A DNA stretch of 56,597 nt, taken from IMG/VR virus record IMGVR_UViG_3300020470_005093, positions 1 to 56,597 of that record. One strand, 5' to 3'. Below the pieces are notes generated by a model. That model did not search any database. It saw only the letters and a list, made by a program, of their open reading frames with translations, and was not told where the DNA came from. Below are positions 16,270-23,576 of the stretch, one piece after another (positions within the stretch are counted from its first letter, which is position 1; each line of letters opens with the position of its first letter). The position numbers and the translations under genes were made by a program. The DNA comes from a virus.

Positions 16270-17053
16270 CTTTAATATAATCCTCCACTGTTTTAAACTT
16301 ATAATCACCCCATTCTTTTTTAGCACGAGTGTATTCTTGATACTTACCTTCTAAGTGCTTTGGAAATGGTATATATTCTATCGTACCATTATATTTCTCT
16401 GCTACTAGTTCTCCTACTTCTTGAAAACTAATAGGATTGCTTGTTCCTAAATCATAGATACCTGATGGTTTATCATTATTCAATACAATATCCACAACAT
16501 CATCTACACATATAAAGTCTCTAAGGTATCTATCAGACCCCTTAAATAATTTAAGTGTTCCTGTCTCTTTAATTTGTTTAGTAAATTTATGCACAGGACT
16601 TGCTTGATCCTCCTTATGATCTTCACCTTCTCCATAGACATTAAAGTACCTAAATCCTTGTATTAATTCAAATCTATCCATATTATCTAAAACCCAATAG
16701 TCCATGATGACTTTGGATATAGCATAGTAGTTAAGTGGATTGATTAAGTTCTCTTTATTAAGATGTCCATAGACTGATGCTGATGATGCATACTTAATTG
16801 GTATTTTATATCTGATTGCTTGCTCAAATAACCATTGACTAAACTCAACATTAAAATGATTGATTGCCTTTAGATTGGTGCAAGTGGTATCAGAAATTGC
16901 ACCTTGATGTAGTATGAGTTCTACCTTATGCCACTCATTAAAAGTACGAAAGTGCCAACTGTTTCTTTTTTCAACTTTAACTACTTCTTTTCCTGATAAT
17001 TTTTCAAGAAACTTTTTCCCTATAAACCCCTCATCACCTGTTAGTATAATCAT
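16262..17053 (-). CDS. hldD: ADP-L-glycero-D-manno-heptose 6-epimerase (HldD-like)
   Basis: This 263-aa short-chain dehydrogenase has TGDEGFIGKK (residues 5-14, NAD(P) loop), LILHQGAISDTT (47-57), YASSASVYG (88-96) and the catalytic YYAISK (Tyr110, Lys114), then FRYFNVYGEGEDHKED and IEYIPFPKHLEGKYQ. The last two match E. coli HldD closely in form (FRYFNVYG and IEYIPFPDKL), which is why I prefer HldD to other sugar epimerases. HldD converts ADP-D,D-heptose to ADP-L,D-heptose. It is about 45 residues shorter than E. coli HldD. It is the last gene of the sugar operon and is followed closely by the RCC1 genes. Confidence 0.85.
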   Translation of the reverse strand: MIILTGDEGFIGKKFLEKLSGKEVVKVEKRNSWHFRTFNEWHKVELILHQGAISDTTCTNLKAINHFNVEFSQWLFEQAIRYKIPIKYASSASVYGHLNKENLINPLNYYAISKVIMDYWVLDNMDRFELIQGFRYFNVYGEGEDHKEDQASPVHKFTKQIKETGTLKLFKGSDRYLRDFICVDDVVDIVLNNDKPSGIYDLGTSNPISFQEVGELVAEKYNGTIEYIPFPKHLEGKYQEYTRAKKEWGDYKFKTVEDYIKDK

Positions 17054-17055
17054 AG

Positions 17056-17412
17056 TTAATCACCTTTAAATATTCTGTATGAATCTTCATCAAAATGTTG
17101 AGTAGAAAATTCAAATAATTCAGTATCACTCAATGCAATCATTTGATGTCTCAATCCTCTATAAACATAAAATTTATCTCCAGGTTCTAATATAGTAGTT
17201 TTTGCTTTCGAAAGATCATCAGTATCACCATAAAATAAATGAATCTTTCCAGATTGAATATAAAATGTTTCGTCTTTTAATTTATGATAGTGCCATGAAC
17301 ATCTCTTATTCTTCCTAATAAACAAAAGCTTGCCACAATACTCTGGAGAATTGGCAATCCATTTCTCAAATCCCCATCCTTTTTTTACGTATTTAATTTC
17401 TGAAGAAGTCAT
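17056..17412 (-). CDS. cupin-fold protein (sugar isomerase/WbuC-like)
   Basis: A 118-aa single-domain cupin with SWHYHKLKDETFYIQSGKIHLFYGD (about residues 40-63: the HxH...E of cupin motif 1) and DKFYVYRGLRHQMIAL (motif 2, with a second metal histidine). Such cupins in surface-sugar clusters are often phosphomannose-isomerase-like or epimerase-like, but the substrate is unknown. The start is set at the ATG at 17412, which has AAGGA about 9 bases upstream; an earlier ATG at 17433 would add seven residues. It overlaps the HAD gene upstream by 20 bases. Confidence 0.7.
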   Translation of the reverse strand: MTSSEIKYVKKGWGFEKWIANSPEYCGKLLFIRKNKRCSWHYHKLKDETFYIQSGKIHLFYGDTDDLSKAKTTILEPGDKFYVYRGLRHQMIALSDTELFEFSTQHFDEDSYRIFKGD

Positions 17413-17731
17413 CACAATTGATTCCTTTGTCATCTATGAATAGATCTGCATGAGGTTTACCCATAATCAATTCGTTATACTTACAACCCCAATCATCTAA
17501 TTGTTGTTTTGTAAGATCAAATAAAGCTGCCTCTGCTGATACAGATGCTATAGAATGAGGTTGATCAGAAAATCTACCCATTGCTCGTGCAGTGAAATAG
17601 ATTATGTAATTACCCTCATCGTAAAGTTTATTTAGTACCTTGATCCTATCCTGCCAAGGTTCTGCTTTATGGTAATCTCTACCTACAGTAGGTGTACAAA
17701 TTGTACCATCAATATCAACACAATATCTCAT
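17393..17731 (-). CDS. HAD-superfamily hydrolase, capsule/sugar-phosphate type
   Basis: The 112-aa protein starts MRYCVDIDGTICTP, giving the HAD motif I D-x-D-G-T at residues 5-9, and has the motif II region YIIYFTARAMGRFSD (Thr/Ser at about 46). The C-terminus GKPHADLFIDDKGINCDDF supplies Lys and the paired Asp of motifs III and IV. Proteins like this occur in capsule and LPS clusters. It overlaps the HldE-kinase gene by 17 bases and the cupin gene by 20 bases, which indicates a coupled operon. The substrate is not known. Confidence 0.7.
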   Translation of the reverse strand: MRYCVDIDGTICTPTVGRDYHKAEPWQDRIKVLNKLYDEGNYIIYFTARAMGRFSDQPHSIASVSAEAALFDLTKQQLDDWGCKYNELIMGKPHADLFIDDKGINCDDFFRN

Positions 17732-18443
17732 TTATATCCTCCTTTGTTAATACATAAGTTCCTGCATGTGATACAGCAATTGCTGCTGCTTTATTTGCAT
17801 AAGGGATTGCAGTCTCTATTGATTTAGTTTGTATATAACCAACAACTAATGCTGCAAGGAAAGTATCACCTGCACCAGCAACATCAAAGACGTTTACTTT
17901 CTCTGCTGGATATAATTTGCCTTGATACTCTGCACCTTTCCCACCTCTAGTTATAATCAAATTATCTGTTGGTGTTTTTAAATTCTCATATTCAATATCA
18001 TTTACTTTAGTAAAGCATCCATGAGGTATTTCTTGCTTTTTAGTGTCAACAAATACTGGACCTTGAAAAGAATAAACTATCTCGAATAATTTCTCTTGTG
18101 TTATGAATCCTTTGTTATAATCTGATATAACAAGAGCATCATAATTATCTTCTGGTTTTTCAAACTTTAATTCTTCAACCTCATATTCTTCATCGACACG
18201 AAGAATTTGTTGATTTGATTTCTTATCAATATATCTAGTCTTTACAATCTCCTCCTCTTGAGTAATCATATCAACTTCAGCACCAAAAGCATTTAGATTA
18301 TTGAAAACATTCCATGCCATTCCCTCCGTTTTAGTTGTCCTAATATAATTTAACACAGGAACAGGTGCTTCTGGACTCAACCGTTTGGCATCACCATAAA
18401 CATATTTGTCAATACAACTATCACCAATTAACAATATTTTCAT
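17715..18443 (-). CDS. hldE: HldE kinase half (PfkB-family D-glycero-beta-D-manno-heptose-7-phosphate kinase)
   Basis: A 242-aa ribokinase/PfkB protein. GDSCIDKYVYGDAKRLSPEAPVPVL (residues 7-31) is the pattern of the N-terminal half of HldE (RfaE domain 1), VISDYNKGFI lies in the middle, and DVAGAGDTFLAALVVGY near 190-205 carries the GAGD catalytic Asp. The E. coli half is about 320 aa, so this is a compact form. It phosphorylates heptose-7-phosphate at C1. The next gene supplies the nucleotidyltransferase half, so the usual fusion is split into two polypeptides here. It overlaps its neighbour by ATGA. Confidence 0.82.
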   Translation of the reverse strand: MKILLIGDSCIDKYVYGDAKRLSPEAPVPVLNYIRTTKTEGMAWNVFNNLNAFGAEVDMITQEEEIVKTRYIDKKSNQQILRVDEEYEVEELKFEKPEDNYDALVISDYNKGFITQEKLFEIVYSFQGPVFVDTKKQEIPHGCFTKVNDIEYENLKTPTDNLIITRGGKGAEYQGKLYPAEKVNVFDVAGAGDTFLAALVVGYIQTKSIETAIPYANKAAAIAVSHAGTYVLTKEDINEILC

Positions 18444-18841
18444 AGGTTCTGTATTTTCTTAACTGTTTTACTACTAGCATAACCTCCCACTCTTGGAAGA
18501 AATCTTGTTTCCATAGCATATTCCCAACCAACTACATCACCATCCCTCCAATCATCACCAAGTAATAGTATATCAGGTTCATATAATTGAATCAAGCCTT
18601 CTAATTCTTTTCTGTCACAAAACGTCAACACAACATCAATATACTTGATTGCCTCAAGCATTGCAACTCTATACTTTAAATCATTGATAGGTTTATGATC
18701 ACCTTTATCCTTTTTTATCTTCTCATCAGTATCCGTGGCAACAATAACCTTATCACCCAGTGATCTTGCAACTTTAAAAAGTTCTATATGACCTGGATGT
18801 AGAATATCAAATGTTCCATTAGTCCATACAATTTTAGACAC
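18440..18841 (-). CDS. hldE: HldE nucleotidyltransferase half (cytidylyltransferase-like, D-glycero-beta-D-manno-heptose-1-phosphate adenylyltransferase)
   Basis: The 133-aa protein has TNGTFDILHPGHIELFKVAR (residues 7-26) with the HxGH motif of cytidylyltransferase-like nucleotidyl transferases, and ends with GGYASSKTVKKIQ, near the usual S-x-T-x3-I signature. It matches HldE domain 2, which attaches AMP to heptose-1-phosphate, giving ADP-heptose. It sits directly after the 2OG oxygenase (8-base overlap) and before the kinase half (ATGA overlap). Together with gmhB and hldD this covers four of the five steps of the pathway; gmhA is not seen in the window. Confidence 0.82.
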   Translation of the reverse strand: MSKIVWTNGTFDILHPGHIELFKVARSLGDKVIVATDTDEKIKKDKGDHKPINDLKYRVAMLEAIKYIDVVLTFCDRKELEGLIQLYEPDILLLGDDWRDGDVVGWEYAMETRFLPRVGGYASSKTVKKIQNL

Positions 18842-19586
18842 GATAAACCTCGTCTACAGTTACCATACTTGCCCTCTTGTTGATGATTCTATTCACTTCA
18901 GGATCATCTTTCTGTTCCTCAGTAGGAATATAAATTGCCTTTGAATTTATAGGACAATTTTTTACAGGATCAGTTAGATAATAAACTGCTATACTCTTTC
19001 TGTAACACTTCTCAGGACACTCTAAAGGAGTGGGTAATCCATGATATGAGTTTTGTGTCGTATCAAAAATTACAGCACGATTAAACAAAGTATCAATAGA
19101 AGTTACACATTCTTTTCTATCTGCTGACCAGAATTCTAATTGACCTTTCCACTCAGGATTCCAGTTCTCTGCAAGATAAACAATAAGATTTAACTTCCGT
19201 TGGAGTTTCAGTTTAGGATGTATAGAATAATCAAGATGTATGTTAAGTTTACCACCTTTTTCATGTATATGCAACCCTCCACCATGCAAACCAACATCAG
19301 GATAGAGTTTCTTAATACCAGTAATTTTTTTTAACTTAGATATAAATGTAGGTGAATTTAAATAGCAAAATGTAGAATATAAATTTCTAGGAAACAAATT
19401 CCATACGTTACATGTCTTTTTATTTTCTAATGGATTATCATATACATACCAGACATCAGAATTATAATCAGGAAACTCACGACTTAATGATATAGCAGTC
19501 TCCTCATCAAAAAAATTATCTATAACTGCATGATGAAATGGTTTTCCTGAAGTAAACTCATTTTTTAATTTGAGTTGATTAATCAT
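18834..19586 (-). CDS. 2-oxoglutarate/Fe(II)-dependent oxygenase (prolyl-4-hydroxylase-like)
   Basis: The 250-aa protein has HEKGGKLNIHLDYSIHP (about residues 108-124), containing the HxD iron ligand pair, and NSYHGLPTPLECPEKCYRKSIAVYYLT (about 180-206), giving the distal histidine and the arginine that binds 2-oxoglutarate. This is the double-stranded beta-helix core of P4H-type oxygenases. T4-like cyanophages often carry such enzymes, with uncertain substrates: proteins, nucleic acids or sugars. Its position among sugar genes suggests modification of a surface glycan or fibre (inference). Confidence 0.8.
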   Translation of the reverse strand: MINQLKLKNEFTSGKPFHHAVIDNFFDEETAISLSREFPDYNSDVWYVYDNPLENKKTCNVWNLFPRNLYSTFCYLNSPTFISKLKKITGIKKLYPDVGLHGGGLHIHEKGGKLNIHLDYSIHPKLKLQRKLNLIVYLAENWNPEWKGQLEFWSADRKECVTSIDTLFNRAVIFDTTQNSYHGLPTPLECPEKCYRKSIAVYYLTDPVKNCPINSKAIYIPTEEQKDDPEVNRIINKRASMVTVDEVYRV

Positions 19587-20209
19587 ATATAATTATCTTC
19601 TGCAAAAATTGTATCATACATATTCATCTCTTTATGTACATGATGCATATCATAAGGATCAAACCTATCTCCTGTACCAATCATCAACTCCCTATCAATC
19701 TTACCATGTTCTCCATCAGTGTATAAAAAACTCTCATCTAATGTTGCCACATAGTCTGCATTAGCCCACCAAAAATTACCACTAAAATGAGGTGAAGGAT
19801 GCATCCTCAACTTAGCTCCCACTGCATCATAGGTTTTTAATTTTTTGATACATTCTTTCCACCTATCAATAACAATATACTCTAAAAACATTCTCCATGC
19901 ATGAAGTTGAGGAACAAACTGTCTACTTGCTCCCTTTGCATGAAAGAATAATACTTTATAATCTGGATTTAACTTACAAAATCTATATACAGACTCTACT
20001 GTTTCTCCTTCATCTTTAGTTAATCGTTTATTATAAAGAACTTGTGATTTTTTTGGTCGTGAAAATAATTCATGCTCACCTACAATACCAATATGAATAA
20101 ACTCACATGCATCCATCAATCCAGATGCATATAATCTGTGCATCTGTTGTTGATATATCAAACCAGATAATGGAGTCTGATATAAATGATAAAAAATTGC
20201 TATCTTCAC
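19583..20209 (-). CDS. glycosyltransferase-like protein, 208 aa
   Basis: The protein starts MKIAIFYHLYQTPLSGLIYQ and contains FFHAKGASRQF (about 89-99) and HPSPHFSGNFWWANADYV (about 137-154). The PHFSGNFWWA stretch is, to my knowledge, common in phage and bacterial surface-polysaccharide proteins of glycosyltransferase type. No DxD is evident. It overlaps both neighbours by ATGA, so it is translated with them. The activity is not proven from sequence. Confidence 0.65.
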   Translation of the reverse strand: MKIAIFYHLYQTPLSGLIYQQQMHRLYASGLMDACEFIHIGIVGEHELFSRPKKSQVLYNKRLTKDEGETVESVYRFCKLNPDYKVLFFHAKGASRQFVPQLHAWRMFLEYIVIDRWKECIKKLKTYDAVGAKLRMHPSPHFSGNFWWANADYVATLDESFLYTDGEHGKIDRELMIGTGDRFDPYDMHHVHKEMNMYDTIFAEDNYI

Positions 20210-20871
20210 AAGTTACTCCATTTCGCAATTGTTTCCTTTGCTATTCTTATAGACTTTTCTTTATCACCTGTGCCAACATGAACAGCATAATCATGGTGTG
20301 AACCAGCACCAAGAACTCCTTGATACTTTAAACCATACTTTGCAAGATTATATGATAAAGCAAACTCATCAGCATAATGACCCCACCCACGGTTCCATTC
20401 ATTTGGTTCCTCATCATTAGGGACTGCTAAGTCAGAAATTTGTTCAGGTGTGAGTGGTAATGGTTCCCAAATATCATGAGTTAATTGGGATGAAACAACT
20501 AGATTAGTAGCAATTCCAACATCTCTACCATCTCTTACAAAATACTTTATTCTATTAGTATAATATTTTTTACTAATATTATAACCATAATTGAAAGCAA
20601 CTGCATCCTCAGATAAAAAAGTTTCAAAGTCTGGTAAGTTTGGATGAAGTAACATATCAGCATCAACTAAGACATTCATTTGATTATCTTTACCATCCTC
20701 ATAGACCTGCATCTTCTCATAAGTGATAGGATAATCAGGAAACTTTCTCTCTGTTATCATATTAATAATATATCCGTTCCTCTCTGCATATAATCTAATA
20801 GTAGGATATGTTATCCTAAAAAGTTTTGGAAAGAAATTATTAATATTAAGTACGTGTATTACCTTTTTCAT
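20206..20871 (-). CDS. putative GT-A glycosyltransferase, 221 aa
   Basis: This 221-aa protein begins MKKVIHVLNINNFFPKLF. It has NVLVDADMLLHPNLPDF at about residues 67-83, where DAD acts as the DxD-type metal/nucleotide-sugar motif of GT-A folds. The C-terminal half has YADEFALSYNLAKYGLKYQGV and ends with a histidine-containing segment (AGSHHDYAVHVGTG). The donor and acceptor are unknown. ATGA overlaps on both sides link it to the operon. Confidence 0.65.
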   Translation of the reverse strand: MKKVIHVLNINNFFPKLFRITYPTIRLYAERNGYIINMITERKFPDYPITYEKMQVYEDGKDNQMNVLVDADMLLHPNLPDFETFLSEDAVAFNYGYNISKKYYTNRIKYFVRDGRDVGIATNLVVSSQLTHDIWEPLPLTPEQISDLAVPNDEEPNEWNRGWGHYADEFALSYNLAKYGLKYQGVLGAGSHHDYAVHVGTGDKEKSIRIAKETIAKWSNL

Positions 20872-21602
20872 TTATATTCAGTTAATGCCGTTCCGTCTTC
20901 TCTAATTGTCGATAACCCATAATTATCTTCATATGCGTAAAGATCATCCTGAACTATCCCAAACATATCTGACCTTATCATTGCATCTGCAGTGGTTATT
21001 ATACCATGATTAATACTATATGCAACCAAGTTCTTTGCAATAGCAGGATCAATAGAATAAGCATGTGCTCTACAAATAAATCTATCCAATCCTTTATGGT
21101 CGGTTGCATGTGGAGGAATAGTATCATCCATAGGCATACTTCCATCTACTTGCTCACTGCCTCCCAAATAAACAATGTTATTATAATAACTGTGCCTAAG
21201 ATATGGTTTGACCATAACAGCATCATGTTCCAAAATAACAATTGGTTTATCCTGAGATAAGCATAGACACCATAACGAATAGTGAGAAAGGAAACATGCA
21301 ATCTGAGTCATTAATAGATCAGACCTACGCAATCTTAAAAAATTAAGAAATGCTTGGTCTTTTAAAGCTTCAGGAACCTTAATAGTTCCCATCTCCCCTA
21401 TTGGTTGCCCAAGTTTATGATCTTGAGTAGCTATAGGAGAATTTGTAGCATCAAAACCAGGCACAACTATAACATTAGGTTGACCTACTTTCTTACATGA
21501 TTCAAAACATTGTTTAGTAAGTTTCTGAGAAACCTCATTACCCTCAATAGAAATAATATAAGTTGCCCCCACATCCATATCATAAGAATTATAATAATTC
21601 AT
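20868..21602 (-). CDS. glycosyltransferase family 25-like protein (LPS type)
   Basis: The 244-aa protein has VGATYIISIEGNEVSQ near the N-terminus and the family 25 core ACFLSHYSLWCLCLSQDKPIVILEHDAV (about residues 102-129): GT25 proteins have a GC-x-LSH...W motif followed by E-x-D. Here ACFLSHYSLW and LEHD fit that form. Bacterial family members often add galactose or glucose to lipo-oligosaccharide. The start at 21602 is supported by an ATGA overlap with the upstream stop. The acceptor is unknown. Confidence 0.72.
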   Translation of the reverse strand: MNYYNSYDMDVGATYIISIEGNEVSQKLTKQCFESCKKVGQPNVIVVPGFDATNSPIATQDHKLGQPIGEMGTIKVPEALKDQAFLNFLRLRRSDLLMTQIACFLSHYSLWCLCLSQDKPIVILEHDAVMVKPYLRHSYYNNIVYLGGSEQVDGSMPMDDTIPPHATDHKGLDRFICRAHAYSIDPAIAKNLVAYSINHGIITTADAMIRSDMFGIVQDDLYAYEDNYGLSTIREDGTALTEYK

Positions 21603-22264
21603 TTCAATATCTCCTCACACTTATCATAAAAGTAAGTATTATATACATTTTCTCGACTAGAAAATAAATGAAAGAACATCTCAACACCTAAAGAATTTTC
21701 AAATGTAGTTCCAATACCATAACTACCACGACCCTTCCCAAGATTCCATTTACCACCAAAAGGATCTCTGATATAAGATTTTGGCATGAATATCTCAACT
21801 TCTACTCCTTGCTCCTCTGCATCATAAGTATAATATTCACATGTATCTGCTCTAATATGATCAGGAGCAAATGATCTTCTACCAAACTTATCATAGTTGG
21901 TTCTGTTTATACAGAAACATGAAGATCCAACAAACATATGCTCATCGTTATCAATGTGCATAGATCGTTGAGCATTACCAATTATAATATTCTTCTCTGC
22001 TTGCGTAAAGATATAATCTAATGCATAAGAATTTAATGGTATACAATCAACATCTAAAAACAATACACTATCATATCCTTCTTCAAATAAAGCAGATGCA
22101 CCATAATCAAGTGCTTGATAATGTATTATTTGATCTTCTCCCACTTTACAGAATAATGGTTTATAATCTGCAACAGTATTATATTTCTGTAATACTCTTT
22201 GATGCAAAAATAGAAGGTTTTTATCTATAGCATCATTATAATATGTAAGTATAGCTCTTTTCAT
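21599..22264 (-). CDS. putative GT-A glycosyltransferase, 221 aa
   Basis: MKRAILTYYNDAIDKNLLFL opens a 221-aa protein with GYDSVLFLDVDCIPLNSYAL (about residues 63-82), where DVD is the likely DxD motif of a GT-A fold. The middle region MFVGSSCFCINRTNYDKFG looks like the acceptor side. It shares a base with the TPR gene upstream (TAATG) and overlaps the GT25-like gene by ATGA. I cannot tell its sugar. Confidence 0.65.
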   Translation of the reverse strand: MKRAILTYYNDAIDKNLLFLHQRVLQKYNTVADYKPLFCKVGEDQIIHYQALDYGASALFEEGYDSVLFLDVDCIPLNSYALDYIFTQAEKNIIIGNAQRSMHIDNDEHMFVGSSCFCINRTNYDKFGRRSFAPDHIRADTCEYYTYDAEEQGVEVEIFMPKSYIRDPFGGKWNLGKGRGSYGIGTTFENSLGVEMFFHLFSSRENVYNTYFYDKCEEILK

Positions 22265-23550
22265 TAGAAATCTTTCATAAAATCATGTAATTTTTCAATC
22301 GTCTTATCCCAACCATTATACTCCATTTGTTGAATAACGACAACATTATCAGGATACCAAGTATTTTCTTTAACATTCCACGTTATATATGGCACTAAAG
22401 GAGGAAGAACAACAACCTTTGCTCCCATTGCACCAGCAAGATGTGCAACTGCGGTACATGATGTAACTACTAAATCAGACTCAGCAATAACATCATATGT
22501 ATCACACCAATCATGAATCAAATGAGAAAGATCCCATACATTTGCATTCTTAGGAAGATTACTATCCTCTATTTGCAACGAAAACAATTGTCCATACTTC
22601 TCAAGTCCCAATAAACCCTCAACAGGAACACTTCTAAATTGTTCATGTTCGAATTGAGGATTACCTCTCCATCTAATACATATCTTTTTCTTACCATTAG
22701 CAATCCTATTCATCTCATCAACGGGATTTGCTTTCCTCTTTAAGTATGGGAAAGTTACTCCTTCACGAGGATGATTTAACCCTAGAAAATATGGAGCAGA
22801 CATAGCAGGTACATATTTGTCCCAACCAGTCTTTGTAATATATTCAGGTGTATATACATTCTCATATCCACATTCTTCTAATAAAGGTATTAATGATTTG
22901 GGTGCAAATATCTTTACTGTCTTACAATATTTTTTAAAATTTTCTACATAACGAACAAATATCATTCCATCACCCATACCTCCTTCAAGATAAAAAGCAA
23001 TCGTATCTACTGTCTCACCATTCCACCTATACTGCTCACCTATATTATAATCCTTCCTCAGTATCCACTCATGACCCCATACTCTTAATTCATCACTAGC
23101 ACCTGCACGAATATACTTATATCCTTCTTGTAATTTATCTTCTGCTAATAGATACCATCCATAATTAAATGAAGCACGCGCATTAGTATCTGCAATCGGT
23201 GCTAAAATTTCTCTAGATTTATCAAATTTACCTTGTGCATTTAAATATAAAGACAAGTCTATTTTATGACCATCATCAAATGTCGGAAGAGATCTCATAA
23301 TCTCTTCTGCTTCATGTGCTCTATGTAAAAAATATAAACAACTAGCTTTATTAACAAGAAGATGAGGTGTTTCTGGCAATTTATCCAAACATTCTAAAGT
23401 TTTATCAAACTTTTTATCTTCATAGTAGGTTCCAGCTAAAAGACCTAGAATTTGCTCATCTTCCTCATGATTCAAATAAGCAATAGCAAGTTTTTGTGCT
23501 GCAGCAAATTCCTTTGCGTCATACAACTCATTAATTAATTGTGGTATCAT
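22264..23550 (-). CDS. TPR-domain glycosyltransferase (GT9/GT41-like C-terminus), 428 aa
   Basis: The N-terminal ~180 residues contain tetratricopeptide-type helical pairs (EQILGLLAGTYYEDKKFDKTL, LYLNAQGKFDKSREIL). The C-terminal ~230 residues look like a GT-B enzyme: LEGGMGDGMIFVRYV (glycine-rich turn), ICIRWRGNPQFEHE, and SDLVVTSCTAVAHLAGAMGAKV, which resembles the heptosyltransferase sugar-nucleotide site (S/T-x-HLAGAMG). It is the first gene of the sugar operon. TPR plus GT-B proteins often glycosylate proteins or surface sugars. No late box is seen before it. Confidence 0.7.
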   Translation of the reverse strand: MIPQLINELYDAKEFAAAQKLAIAYLNHEEDEQILGLLAGTYYEDKKFDKTLECLDKLPETPHLLVNKASCLYFLHRAHEAEEIMRSLPTFDDGHKIDLSLYLNAQGKFDKSREILAPIADTNARASFNYGWYLLAEDKLQEGYKYIRAGASDELRVWGHEWILRKDYNIGEQYRWNGETVDTIAFYLEGGMGDGMIFVRYVENFKKYCKTVKIFAPKSLIPLLEECGYENVYTPEYITKTGWDKYVPAMSAPYFLGLNHPREGVTFPYLKRKANPVDEMNRIANGKKKICIRWRGNPQFEHEQFRSVPVEGLLGLEKYGQLFSLQIEDSNLPKNANVWDLSHLIHDWCDTYDVIAESDLVVTSCTAVAHLAGAMGAKVVVLPPLVPYITWNVKENTWYPDNVVVIQQMEYNGWDKTIEKLHDFMKDF

Positions 23551-23576
23551 AATAAATCATAATATAAATTAGATAA

